NCBI GenBank assembly: GCA_023409535.1
Contig: JAEYGZ010000021.1
Location: forward strand, 62,001-126,000
Reading direction: 5' to 3'
DNA from: Bacillota bacterium
GTDB taxonomy: Bacteria; Bacillota; Clostridia; Lachnospirales; Lachnospiraceae
Length of the DNA stretch: 64,000 bases
How positions within the stretch are numbered: position 1 is the stretch's first letter; each line of letters opens with the position of its first letter. Under the pieces are notes generated by a model. It had not been told where the DNA came from and did not search any database. It saw only the letters and a program-made list of their open reading frames with translations. The translations under genes and the position numbers were made by a program. Shown here piece after piece: positions 7,855-18,100 of the stretch.

Positions 7855-8793
7855 TTAAAACAGCGAATAATTTTCATCTTTTTTCTTTACAATCCAGTTG
7901 GCTACCAGAATGGTAATAAAGCACAATACCGATTGATAGAAGCCTATGGCTACCGTCTGCCCCACATCGGTAGCGGCTATGGTCATCCGGAACACATAGG
8001 TATCAATGACATCCGTCTTCCCAAACAAGGCTCCGTTCTGTCCGACCAGCTGATAGAACATATCCAGGTTGCCCCTGAAGATTTTACCCAGTGCCAGCAG
8101 CGTCAAGGTAATTGCCGTAGGAACAATACCGGAAAGCGTTATGTACCGTATCCTTTGGAAAATATTAGCTCCATCTATGGCCGCCGCTTCCTGCAGGGTC
8201 GGATCTACTCCCAATATAGCGGCCAGATAAACTACCACGCCATAACCTACGCCCTTCCAGGCAGAGAATGCTACAATAATAAGCGGCCACCAGCCGGACG
8301 CTCCATAGAAATTCAGCCTGTCAATTCCCAATCCCTCCAGTATGCCGTTCAGGGTACCTGTCTCATAGGACAGCAGACTGTAGGCAATCGAGCCCACAAT
8401 TACCCAGGAGATAAAATAGGGCAGAAAAATAACGGACTGTGTCAGCTTCTTCAGCCTTTTTCCCGCCATCTCACTTAAGATAATGGCAATCGCAATTTCC
8501 AATACCGTATTAACAACAATAAATGCCAGATTATAAAGGGCGGTATTCCTGGTAACACTCAGCGCCTTTCCCGATGCGAAGAAAAACTTGAAATTGTCAA
8601 GCCCTACCCAGGGGCTTCCAAAAATACCATCCGCATAATTAAACCGTTTGAAGGCCATTACCAATCCCCCAATCGGCAAATAGGAGAAAATAACTACCAA
8701 TACCGCGGAGGGCAGCAGCATGAGAAGCAGCGTTTTATACCGGAAAAGCTTTTGAAAGAAGCCCTGCTTTTTCTTTGTCTTTACCTCCATCAT
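7855..8793 (-). CDS. Carbohydrate ABC transporter permease (LplB/MalF type)
   Basis: A 312-residue permease, first gene of the importer at 5.2-8.8 kb. It has a basic N-terminus, a first helix at about residues 20-45 (LLLMLLPSAVLVVIFSYLP) and the EAA loop EAAAIDGANIFQRIRYITL near residue 205. The short C-terminus KKKDENYSLF is a common LplB-type ending. The ATG at 8793 follows GGAGG with a 6-nt gap. Promoter-like hexamers lie about 150 bp upstream. With the YtcP-type partner it would form the membrane channel, powered by an ATPase encoded elsewhere. Confidence 0.9.
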   Translation of the reverse strand: MMEVKTKKKQGFFQKLFRYKTLLLMLLPSAVLVVIFSYLPIGGLVMAFKRFNYADGIFGSPWVGLDNFKFFFASGKALSVTRNTALYNLAFIVVNTVLEIAIAIILSEMAGKRLKKLTQSVIFLPYFISWVIVGSIAYSLLSYETGTLNGILEGLGIDRLNFYGASGWWPLIIVAFSAWKGVGYGVVVYLAAILGVDPTLQEAAAIDGANIFQRIRYITLSGIVPTAITLTLLALGKIFRGNLDMFYQLVGQNGALFGKTDVIDTYVFRMTIAATDVGQTVAIGFYQSVLCFITILVANWIVKKKDENYSLF

Positions 8794-9141
8794 AAATTTC
8801 CTCCTTACACATTTTGTATTGTTTTAAATAGTGGCAGCCTGGTTTGTGCCTTCATCATGCATTTCATCTTCTTCACTATTTCTATATACTTTGTTTACTT
8901 GTCTTCCGGAATTCCTATGTTTATACATATATTTTACTAATTATACTTTTGAAGATAAATCGTAAACTTTTCATATTGCATAGTAAAATCTTAAATACAC
9001 AAAATTCCTTGTTCACATTTTACAATCAGACCGGCAAAAGTCTTTCTATGACCAGCGTAATAAATATGAAGTGCATATATATTCATCTCATAGCCATCCT
9101 CCTGTCCATTTGCCGGCAAATCATTTCCTCCTGACAGGTGC
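8794..9141 (-). promoter_or_regulatory. Intergenic region with promoter of the 5.2-8.8 kb importer operon
   Basis: This 348-bp AT-rich gap separates the sensor kinase from the importer. On the minus strand TATAAT (8940-8945) is preceded at 16 bp by GTTTAC (8962-8967), a weak -35, which fits an activator-dependent promoter. A perfect 12-bp palindrome (TTTGCCGGCAAA, 9109-9120) lies near the kinase stop; no T-run is next to it. No gene is visible in the gap. Confidence 0.5.
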
Positions 9142-10911
9142 CTATATTCTGCTGCTCACTCCTCCATCTTCCCTTTCCCTATAAGGTAAGCAGATCGTAA
9201 CCATAGTCCCTTTCCCCTTTTCACTGTTGTAAATAAGTCCAAACTCCGGTCCGAAGAGAAGCTGAAGACGCCTGTTGACATTACGGATCCCATATCCGCT
9301 GCCGGAGGAGGACCTTGCCCGGTCAGGCAGGCACTCCAACCGGTCCGGTTCTATTCCCGCTCCATCATCCTGTACATATAAGTAAGCCCTATCCTCTATT
9401 TTGCTTCCCCGGATACGGATTTCACCGCTTTTATTCTTTTTTTCAAGAATTCCGTGAATAATTGCATTTTCTACCAAAGGCTGGAGGGTGACATTTGGTA
9501 TGCTGCAGCCGAGGATTTCTTCGTCTACTTGAAGCTTATACTGAATTTTCCCGGAAAACCGAATTGATTCAATATCCAGATAATACCTTACATGCTCCAA
9601 CTCCTCCTGAATAGTCATAAGCTCCCTGCCCTGATTTAATGTCAGACGGTAAAATTTTGAGAGGGAAACAACCACAGAATGAATATCCTCGGTTCGCTTG
9701 CCATATCCCAGCCAGTTAATCATTTCCAGGGTATTATATAAGAAATGCGGATTGATCTGGGAGTGGAGAGCCTTCACCTCGGCACTTTTTAATTCCTTAC
9801 CCATTTCATATTTTTCCTTCAAAAGAAGATTGGTCTTTTGAACCATTTCATTATAATTATCATAGAGGATACCAATCTCATCCTTGCTGTGATTTTCAAG
9901 GCGGACATCCATATTTCCTTTCTTGATTTCCTGCATGCTGTCTACCAGATTGGAGATACGCTTTAATATTCCGGAAATAAAAAAAGAGCCGATAAAGTAA
10001 GTGAGAATGCCAAAAATGAGTACCAGACCCATAATCAGATATCTCAGCCTGCCGATACTCTCCATAAAATCCCTGCGGGGGATTATCGTAACCATGCTCC
10101 AATCCGTATTGTCAACCATGCTTTTCCTGTAATAAATCTCATTGCCGTTCAAACGGTCCGTCTCCAGGGAGCTTTTATCCCCTCCTCCCCAAGCCGATTT
10201 ATCAGGGATGTTTTGTAACATTCCATACTGCTCCATTAAGATTTCATCCGAACAAGCTACCAGAACATGGTCGGAATTCACAAGATAGGTTACCGAATGG
10301 CTGGTGGGCGTCGCCTTCTTAAGAATATCCTCCAGATCATTTTTTGCCATGTCAATCCTTACAATACCGACCCTTCTGCTGTAGTGGTTCCGATCCACAA
10401 TATCCCTTGCCAGGGCTACATACTTCTCCTCATAATCCTTTCCCAGATACTGCCCCGGACTAAAGTACAGGGTGTCCTCCTGTTTCTTTCCGTACCACAG
10501 AGCATCCTCCGCATCCTGAAGCCCATAGAGCAGGGACTGGTCATGGGAATAAACGAAGGAATCATCCACATATATTTTAATATGGTAGACATCATTTTCA
10601 TCCATCGCCTGGAGATAGGAGCGAAGGGTATTCATATCCGCAAGCTGCTGATGTATGGTATAATCCTCGCTTTTCCTGGTGAGGATATCGTTGATTTCCG
10701 CATTTAATGCCACTACATCCGACAGCCTGATGGTACGGTACAGCTTATAATTAAGAAACGACAGGGATTGTTCATACCCCTGCCCTGCAGAATATTCCAT
10801 ATTATCCAATAATCCCTTTGTCAAAAACTTAATATTTGCCATTGTAATTACAATCAGCGGAATGATAAACATGATCCCATAGAACAGCATGATTTTATAT
10901 TTTAGCTTCAT
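9142..10911 (-). CDS. YesM-type sensor histidine kinase
   Basis: A 589-residue membrane kinase. An N-terminal helix (residues about 6-28) and a second near residue 290-315 flank an extracellular sensor domain of about 260 residues; HAMP follows. The His_kinase segment SQINPHFLYNTLEMINW carries the phosphoacceptor His, and the ATPase domain has LVENAIIHG and DDGAGI. The ATG at 10911 follows GGGGGG; it overlaps the last 17 bp of the regulator gene, implying translational coupling. In this family the kinase senses extracellular oligosaccharide, often with a binding protein, and drives an AraC-type regulator. Confidence 0.9.
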   Translation of the reverse strand: MKLKYKIMLFYGIMFIIPLIVITMANIKFLTKGLLDNMEYSAGQGYEQSLSFLNYKLYRTIRLSDVVALNAEINDILTRKSEDYTIHQQLADMNTLRSYLQAMDENDVYHIKIYVDDSFVYSHDQSLLYGLQDAEDALWYGKKQEDTLYFSPGQYLGKDYEEKYVALARDIVDRNHYSRRVGIVRIDMAKNDLEDILKKATPTSHSVTYLVNSDHVLVACSDEILMEQYGMLQNIPDKSAWGGGDKSSLETDRLNGNEIYYRKSMVDNTDWSMVTIIPRRDFMESIGRLRYLIMGLVLIFGILTYFIGSFFISGILKRISNLVDSMQEIKKGNMDVRLENHSKDEIGILYDNYNEMVQKTNLLLKEKYEMGKELKSAEVKALHSQINPHFLYNTLEMINWLGYGKRTEDIHSVVVSLSKFYRLTLNQGRELMTIQEELEHVRYYLDIESIRFSGKIQYKLQVDEEILGCSIPNVTLQPLVENAIIHGILEKKNKSGEIRIRGSKIEDRAYLYVQDDGAGIEPDRLECLPDRARSSSGSGYGIRNVNRRLQLLFGPEFGLIYNSEKGKGTMVTICLPYREREDGGVSSRI

Positions 10912-11716
10912 AATCCCCCCGCACTTCCTTGTGTGAATTCTTATAATCCATCGGGGTCGAACCATAATGTTTCTTAAAGCATTTTATAAAGTAATTGCTG
11001 TCCGTAAATCCTGACAGCAAAGCAACATCTTTAATACGGTGCCCCTTGTGAGCGTTCAGGTATTCTTTTGCCCAGACTACACGGCAGTCTATAATATATT
11101 GATTGATTGTTATCCCTTTTTCCCGTTTGAATATAAGACACAGGTATTGCTTGGTAAGATGGAACCGGTCGGCCAGTACCGTCAGGGACAGGCTATTGCA
11201 CTGGCAGTGCTCCCTGATATACTGCTCTACTTTATCCGCCAGAATGGAGCCGGATTCCCAGCATAGTCCCTCACTTTGTTCCATTTCCTGTTCTATTCCC
11301 AGGTGTCTGCCCTCGTATTCCTTTTCCAGGAACCTTCTTCTCTTTTCTTCCTGCACCTGCTTTACTGCCTTTTTCACTGTCTGTATGATTTCCCCCGGTT
11401 CAACGGGTTTTTCAATATAGTTGACCGCCGACAAAACGATGGCTGATTTTAAATATTCCTTGTCGCAAAAACCGCTCATGAAAATAAAACAGCAATCCAT
11501 CTGTTTTCTGATTTCAAAGGCCATCGTGATCCCATCCATATGGGGCATTCTGACATCCGCCATAACGATATCCGGACGGCAGGAAAGAGCCTTCAAAAGT
11601 CCTTCCTGCCCATCTTCCGCCGTTTGTATATCGGTAATTCCGATTGCTTCCCAGGGAATATAATTCAGCACACCTATTCTCGTCAGTTCCTCATCCTCCA
11701 CTAATAGCAGCTTCAT
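10895..11716 (-). CDS. AraC-type response regulator (YesN type)
   Basis: A 273-residue regulator. The receiver domain (1-120) has the acidic pocket VEDEE and phosphoacceptor Asp54 in MADVRMPHMDG. A linker of about 40 residues leads to a two-helix-turn-helix AraC domain (about 165-265) with the signature DVALLSGFTDSNYFIKCFKKHYG. It overlaps the kinase gene by 17 bp. The gene sits between the two minus-strand importer/glycosidase operons, so it is a good candidate regulator of one or both. Confidence 0.92.
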   Translation of the reverse strand: MKLLLVEDEELTRIGVLNYIPWEAIGITDIQTAEDGQEGLLKALSCRPDIVMADVRMPHMDGITMAFEIRKQMDCCFIFMSGFCDKEYLKSAIVLSAVNYIEKPVEPGEIIQTVKKAVKQVQEEKRRRFLEKEYEGRHLGIEQEMEQSEGLCWESGSILADKVEQYIREHCQCNSLSLTVLADRFHLTKQYLCLIFKREKGITINQYIIDCRVVWAKEYLNAHKGHRIKDVALLSGFTDSNYFIKCFKKHYGSTPMDYKNSHKEVRGDYEAKI

Positions 11717-11738
11717 ACTCTTCCATTCCTTTCCAATG

Positions 11739-11775
11739 CGGACCGGAAGGCTTATATCCCACGCCTTCCGATCCG
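11739..11775 (-). terminator. Hairpin terminator after the GH2 gene
   Basis: Bases 11739-11751 and 11763-11775 pair over 13 positions with one mismatch around an 11-nt loop. It lies 23 bp downstream of the GH2 stop and before the regulator gene, so it probably ends or attenuates the long importer-glycosidase transcript. No strong T-run follows. Confidence 0.55.
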
Positions 11776-11797
11776 GGTTTCTCCTATTGACAGGGGG

Positions 11798-14700
11798 TCA
11801 ATCCGTCATACCGGTTAGCTTCATGCTGATAAAATTGCTGTACCCCTCCTGAATAAGAATAGGAGGCTTGCTGTAATTGCCCCAGGCGATATGGGGATAA
11901 TTATACTCATTGTTTATGATAAAGCGGACAGGCTCTTCCATTTCCCTTCTGATAATCCTCAGGTAGTCGATCACGATATAATAATCTCCCGCATCCTCGG
12001 CCTTGTCGCCGGATACCTCAATCCGGAGGGTATGCTCCTTAAGGGGAAGGCCGGTGATGGAGTAATGTGGCAAACCGTATTTCTTATCATATCCTGCGGC
12101 AGATCCGGGAAAATCAACGCCATTCACTCTCTGATTGACGGCGGCATCCATCAATTCTCCGTCAACATATACTTTTGCAATCCCATAAGTGGTATCCGCA
12201 GGCCCATACCAAACGGCACCGGTTCCGGTAAATGTGCATTCCGCATAAGCCCCGGCTTCCTTGCTCCACATCTCCGTATGGTTCAGGCTTCCGCTGCAGT
12301 CCTCCATTGCAAACCAGGTTCCACGGTAGCGGATCCGCTCATCACGGTCGGACAAAAGCAGCGCTTCCGGCTCTGCAATTTCAAGCCTTACGGAATGACT
12401 TCCGTCGGAAATAGCCTGGATGGCTGCCCCGGAGCCTTCTGCCGAAAGCCTGGCACTGTAGATATGCTCCTTCAGACTTCTGAAATCATTGGTTCCTTTA
12501 TAGTCCACATCATACCTTCCGTTCAGGATAAAGCTCTTCATCTCCTCTGACCAGGAAATCTGCGGCTTCTCACCAAAGACGGAGCCATCACTTCTTCTTT
12601 TTGCCGTACCCTCGCATCTTGCAATATGATCCTCAGGATAAATATTCCATAAGCCCTTCCGCTTCCACCTCAGGGTATCCATTGCAGGGTGTGCCAGATA
12701 AGAAACGCCCAGCTCATCCAGGCCGCCGCAGTCAACCCCTACCCGGAGCTTTATCTGCTTTGGCATTTTTACAGATAAGCGGTCAATCCGGTATCCGGTA
12801 TCTATTGTTCCATCGGGCTTTACCGTTATGAGGAAGGTGACCTCCATTTCCCTGCCGTAACTGCCTGATATGGTCAGCTTCACATTATCCTGATCCTTTT
12901 CCGTAAAGAAGGTCTTCCGCTTCCAGTCTCCAAGCCGGATATAGGGAACATTCAGGTAAGGTCCGCCGATCAGCACAGGCTGACCTTGACAGGAGGCGTC
13001 GCATAGAAGTCCGGATTCCTTATGAAAGCTAAGCCTGAACTCCTGACCTTCAATAACGACTTCCCTCTCCCCCTCCTCACAGGTGAGTTTGCCATACGGT
13101 CTGCTGATCCCTTCCCCGGCCTGATCAACAAGAAGTTTGTTAACAGGAAGTCCATTAACAGAAAATCCGTTAGCAGGAAATCCGTTAATAGGAAATCCGT
13201 TAATAGGAAGCAGGAATTCATCTACTTTATTATGAAACGCATCATAAAATACCAGCGCCAGCTTTGAAGCCGGATCTGCGGCTGTCTGACCAATTTCCAG
13301 TCGAAGCATTCCCGTTTCCCTCGGTTTAGCCTGAGGACCCATGAGTATGCCCTTGGCATCTGCGTATTCCCATTCCACCCGTACTTCCGATAAGTCGGTA
13401 TGGCAGAAACGGTTTTCGATCTCAACAGATAGAAAGCCCTCCTGGTAAACCGCTTCCTCTCCGGGAAGCACAATGGGGGAATAAGCCTTCCTTGTCATAT
13501 AAAACTCCGGTTTTCTTCTTCGCCAGACATCGATGATCCCCCATTCCAGACAGGTATTTCCCCCGCTGTATACATTAGTCTCATCAATGCCGGCCCAGAT
13601 AGCCCCTCCGAGCGCTCCCTTCGTATTCCAAATCTTATCCCAGAATTTCTTGATGCTTTCTCCCCAGAAATTACGTATATTCGGATCTCTTCTGTGCTCC
13701 GTGCGGTTATAACAGGGGATATGGGCATATTCGTCATGAAGCACCGGGCTGTCATAGCCGGGGGTATAGCCCACGCTCACATTATCACATTTCCTGGCAA
13801 GATCCTCCTCCAGGTTGGAGTAATGGATGCTCCAGAGATCCACCGCCTCATGCTCCTCCCTCATTGTCATCGGGTAACTGAACTTTGTGGGACGGGACGG
13901 ATCCATCCGGTGCGCAAAACGGTTCAGAAGGTCAAAATTATAGCCGCCGAAGGACTCGTTGCAAAGGGACCAGATCAATACGCAGGGATGGCTGTAGTCC
14001 CTTGCCAGAACCTCTGCAAAATGAGTCAGATAACGCCTGGTTTCCTTCGGGTCTCTCTGGGTATAAGGCAGTGTTCTTGCAATAAAGGCCAGCGCCAGTT
14101 CATCCTCCACATAAATTCCTTCTTCGTCGCAGCGCTGCAGGAAATATTCACTGGGCGGATAATGGGAGGTTCGGATATAATTGCAGTTTGCCTCCTTGAA
14201 TAATGCCACATCCTCGTCAATCAGCTCTTTGGTCAGGCAGCGTCCATGGAGCGGCGAAATCTCATGGCGGCATGCGCCTCTCAGCTTAACCTCATGCCCA
14301 TTTACAAAAAGCTGATTCCCGACCCGCCTGATTTCCCGGAAGCCAAATTTATGTTCTATCTCTTCTATGATTTCCTCCTGCCGGGAAATACGTAATCTGA
14401 GCGTGTACAGCCAGGGATGCTCCGCATCCCATTTAAGCGGATTATCCACAGGAATATCAAGGCTTCTGTACCCATCCTCCAGAGCTTCAGCAGGGTTTAA
14501 ATCAATTTTCTTTACAACGGTTTGGTCTGGTGCAATCAGAAAGGCTTCATACCGGTAGATATCTGAGCTGTCTTGCGCTGCAAAGAAAAGCTTCAGCGTA
14601 CCGTTCCTATCCTCCCTGTCAAATACCGTGGAGGTATGAACGGAGGTATAATAATTCTTCGGCAGAACGTAGAGCAGGACACTGTGAAGAATTCCGCCAT

Positions 14701-15190
14701 GGTTAAAGGAGCTTACCTGATCGGTAACATCATCAAGGCAGACGGTAAGGACAAACTGCTCCTTTCCCTTTATCAGGTCAGTAATATTCAAATTCCAGGA
14801 AATAAAGGCATTCTCATGCTCCATGGCAAACTTACCGTCAATATATACCTTTGCAAAGCCGTTAACACCTTCAAAGCGAAGTATGTAATCACAGTCTGTT
14901 CTGATTTCCTTCAGGCAGACCAGTTTTTTATATACGTACTTTCCCACGTAATTCTTTATTTTATTGCGGTATGCTCCCATATCGGAGGGTACGGGAATCT
15001 CCTCCCAGGTATGGTAGGAGGTATCGAAAGAGGTCTCCCCGGATACCTCCCCTGCAAATTGCTCCGGCTCTGCCGTATGCTTAATCTTCCAGCTTCCGTC
15101 AAGCACCAGCACCGGCTCTGTAATTCCTTTACAGAATAACGGCCTGGGTACCAGGTGTCCGATTTTTGGTTCCTCATATCTGATCTTCAT
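11798..15190 (-). CDS. GH2 family glycosidase, catalytic residues intact
   Basis: A 1130-residue GH2 enzyme: N-terminal sugar-binding jelly-roll (about 25-185), immunoglobulin-like domain, TIM barrel (about 295-590) and a long C-terminal part with a beta-sandwich module near 1000-1110. Catalytic Glu412 (WSLCNESFGG) and Glu487 (LHDEYAH) are present, as are RHE (308-310) and RTSHYPP. GH2 covers beta-galactosidases, beta-glucuronidases and relatives; the substrate cannot be read from sequence. The ATG at 15190 follows AAGGGGG and overlaps the stop of the degenerate paralogue (ATGA), so the two are translationally coupled. A 15-bp tandem repeat lies in its inter-domain linker. No signal peptide. 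Confidence 0.88.
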   Translation of the reverse strand: MKIRYEEPKIGHLVPRPLFCKGITEPVLVLDGSWKIKHTAEPEQFAGEVSGETSFDTSYHTWEEIPVPSDMGAYRNKIKNYVGKYVYKKLVCLKEIRTDCDYILRFEGVNGFAKVYIDGKFAMEHENAFISWNLNITDLIKGKEQFVLTVCLDDVTDQVSSFNHGGILHSVLLYVLPKNYYTSVHTSTVFDREDRNGTLKLFFAAQDSSDIYRYEAFLIAPDQTVVKKIDLNPAEALEDGYRSLDIPVDNPLKWDAEHPWLYTLRLRISRQEEIIEEIEHKFGFREIRRVGNQLFVNGHEVKLRGACRHEISPLHGRCLTKELIDEDVALFKEANCNYIRTSHYPPSEYFLQRCDEEGIYVEDELALAFIARTLPYTQRDPKETRRYLTHFAEVLARDYSHPCVLIWSLCNESFGGYNFDLLNRFAHRMDPSRPTKFSYPMTMREEHEAVDLWSIHYSNLEEDLARKCDNVSVGYTPGYDSPVLHDEYAHIPCYNRTEHRRDPNIRNFWGESIKKFWDKIWNTKGALGGAIWAGIDETNVYSGGNTCLEWGIIDVWRRRKPEFYMTRKAYSPIVLPGEEAVYQEGFLSVEIENRFCHTDLSEVRVEWEYADAKGILMGPQAKPRETGMLRLEIGQTAADPASKLALVFYDAFHNKVDEFLLPINGFPINGFPANGFSVNGLPVNKLLVDQAGEGISRPYGKLTCEEGEREVVIEGQEFRLSFHKESGLLCDASCQGQPVLIGGPYLNVPYIRLGDWKRKTFFTEKDQDNVKLTISGSYGREMEVTFLITVKPDGTIDTGYRIDRLSVKMPKQIKLRVGVDCGGLDELGVSYLAHPAMDTLRWKRKGLWNIYPEDHIARCEGTAKRRSDGSVFGEKPQISWSEEMKSFILNGRYDVDYKGTNDFRSLKEHIYSARLSAEGSGAAIQAISDGSHSVRLEIAEPEALLLSDRDERIRYRGTWFAMEDCSGSLNHTEMWSKEAGAYAECTFTGTGAVWYGPADTTYGIAKVYVDGELMDAAVNQRVNGVDFPGSAAGYDKKYGLPHYSITGLPLKEHTLRIEVSGDKAEDAGDYYIVIDYLRIIRREMEEPVRFIINNEYNYPHIAWGNYSKPPILIQEGYSNFISMKLTGMTD
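13130..13204 (-). repeat. 15-bp in-frame tandem repeat (five units) within the GH2 gene
   Basis: Five consecutive 15-bp units, the last two identical (AGGAAATCCGTTAAT on the plus strand), encode pentapeptides of the type NGFPI/NGFPA/NGFSV/NGLPV. They lie in the linker after the first beta-domain that follows the catalytic barrel. Because units are multiples of three, slippage would change linker length without breaking the frame. Confidence 0.85.
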
Positions 15191-18100
15191 AGGCTTCCCC
15201 CTTCTTTCTGCCTCTTTAAGCAAATTTTATGGCTGCCATGGTAACCGGAATCAAAGCCCACCTTATCCCTCATATAATTGCCCCGTACCAGTCTCGCATA
15301 ATTAAAATCATTATTGATGATCAGCTTCGGCGAAGCGGAATAAGAATTCCCTTCCACCACCATATAATCCAGAGATACATAGGTATTCTGGGCTCCTGTT
15401 TCCTTCTCGCCCAAGACCTCCAGCCGCAGGGTGTGCTTCTTTTCTTCCAGTCCGGTGATTGAAAACAACGGGATCCGGTATCTTTTTTCATAGCCTCTGC
15501 TCATTGCAGGGAGATCCACCCTGGAAAGATACTGGCTGATTCCTTCTTTCTTTAATGCTCCGTCCACATAAACACTGCATTTTCCATACAGCATATCGGT
15601 GGGTCCGTATACGGCAATACCGCTGCCGGTGAAATCAAGCTCCAGATAAGCCCCTTTTTCATAGCTTAAGGTTTCCGTATCGTTGAAATTTCCGCAGTAG
15701 TCATCCATCTCGAACCAGTTTCCGGTGTAGCGGATCCGGTCATCCCGGTCATCAATGACAGAGTCCGCATCCGGCTCCATCTCCGCCCGGACGGAATGCG
15801 TTCCATCGGAAAGGATCCGTACCCCTGTATCCGTGTCTGTATTTACAAGCTCAGCCTGATAGATGTTGTGCTTCATGCTCCTAAAATCATCCCCGTCCCG
15901 AAGTCTGGCAACGCCCTTCCTGCGTCCGATATGATCCTCGGGATAGCAGCTCCATAAGCCCTTTCTCTCCCAGGAAAGCTCCTCATATCCGGGGCAGAGC
16001 CTATACCAGACACCAAGCTCATTCAGCCCGCCCGGATCCATTCCAATCCCGGCCTTTACCGTATGAGGCATGGGCTTTGACAGGGAAAGGATATTGCAGC
16101 TGGTTTCGATCTCTCCGTTCCTGTACAGGGAAAGCTCAAAGCTTACCTTACAGACAGCTCCGTAAGCTCCTATAAGAAAAACACGGGCTCCCTCCTCCGT
16201 AAGACCGGCTTCCAGGTGCAGTCCCATCCACTGCTCCAGCTTCCATCTGGTTGTCTGCAGATGTGGTCCTTCCGATATAATCCGGATACCGTCCGCCGAA
16301 GCATTCGTCATCAATTTTGTGGCCTTCGAGAACTGATACTTGAAAATTCCATTGTCAACGGTCAGTTCCTTTTCGTCCTCCGCTATGGAAAACTGCGGAT
16401 AATTCCCCTTTACGGTGAACTCTGCCCTAGCTTCCTCCCCAAGGATTGTTTCAAAGACAGTTCTTTCCCGATACAGGAACTCCAGAGTAACCGTATTGTT
16501 TTTTTCCAGGATGACCGGAAGACTTAACCTCTCTTTCTCGCCAGGTTTTGCACTTACCTTAAGCACTCCCTCCTTCCCCCTGGAGGACCACTTTATATTA
16601 ATTTCACTTAAATCCGTATGATTAAACCGATTCTCAACCGTAACCAGCAATTCCTTTTCTTTCTGTTCGTACCCGGATACAATCACAGGTGCATAGGCCA
16701 TTCTGACATGATGATATTCCGGTTTTGGCTGCCCCCAGGCATTTAGAATTCCCCAGTTGAACTCCTTCAGCTTTTCAGAGAAGCTTCCATCCTCATCAAC
16801 TCCTGCCATGATGGCACCGCCAAGGCATCCCTTTGCCGTCCACATCTTATCCCAGTATCTTTTGATGCTCTCCCCCCAGAATTCGTGGATACCCGGATCT
16901 TTCGCGATCTCATCCCGGTTATAACAGGGAAGATGGGCAAAGGCATCATGCAGTACCGGCATCTCATAATCCGGCGCTGCCCCTGTTGCATAGCCGATCG
17001 CATTATCACTTCCATGGGTATGGAAAATAACCATATGGTCAAAATGCTCATTCAAATCAAGCTGATAGGACACATAGGCAGCCGACCAGACGTCCATCTG
17101 GGGTTCCTCCTCGGGAATTGTCATCGGAAAATGGAAATTAACCAGGCGGATATCATCCAACTCCTTCACCTGGCGGTATTCCTGACGGAAATTATCGCCC
17201 CAGGTACTGTCACTTCCGAGAAGCCATAATAAAATACTTACATGGGATCGGTCGCGTACCAGCATTTCCCTGAGCTGCTCCAGGTAACGGTTTCTAAGCT
17301 CCGGGGCATTCTGGGTGGCCGCTATGCTCTGTCCTACCTCGCTGACTGCCGCCGTTTCTTCCACATAGAAGCCCATTTCATCACAAAGCTCCAGAAATTT
17401 TCTGCTGAAGGGATAGAAAAGCCCCCGGATGTAATTAATATTGGCTGCCTGAAAAAGCTCCAGCTCCTTCCTTACATCCCGTCCCGGCTCTGCGGCAAGT
17501 GGTTCCCGGTAGCAGATGCCGCGTAATTTCAAAGGCCTGTGGTTCCAGTAGATATTGCCGTCCCTGCTCTCCAGATGGCGAAAGCCAACCATCCGGACTG
17601 CTTCCTCCAGTACCTTCCCGTTACTTTTCAGCACCAGACAAAAGCGGTACAAATTTGGATGCTCGCTGTCCCACAGCCTTACCTCCGGGCATTCTGCGGA
17701 AAAATCACCGCTGTCAGAGGTGAACAGCTCCCCTTTTCCAATGCTCTTGCTGAGAACAATCTTACCCTCCGGATCCTTAAGGACTGCTTCCAGTTCATCC
17801 GCCAGATGCTCATGATTTTCCAGGGAATACTGTACTGTCAGCTGCATGCGGCCATTCTCATTCTCCTTCGTCTGAACATTAAGGCAGCTGATATAAGCCT
17901 TCGGCAGAGCCACCACATAGATACCGCGCAATATTCCGGCGGTCTGGTACGGACTCAATTCCCCTTCCCTGCCCTTCAGGATAAGGGTGAGCGAAAGCGT
18001 CTCCTTCGTCTCCGTCTCCTTTGTGATGTCACAGTCCCACTGCGTATAGCTTCCGTAATGACGGCGGATTTCCTTCCCATCCACAGAAATCTGTGCCTCG

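Noticed and set aside
9109..9120. Perfect palindrome TTTGCCGGCAAA near the sensor-kinase stop
   Set aside because: Twelve bases with no loop, no second copy and no clear promoter relation; could be chance.
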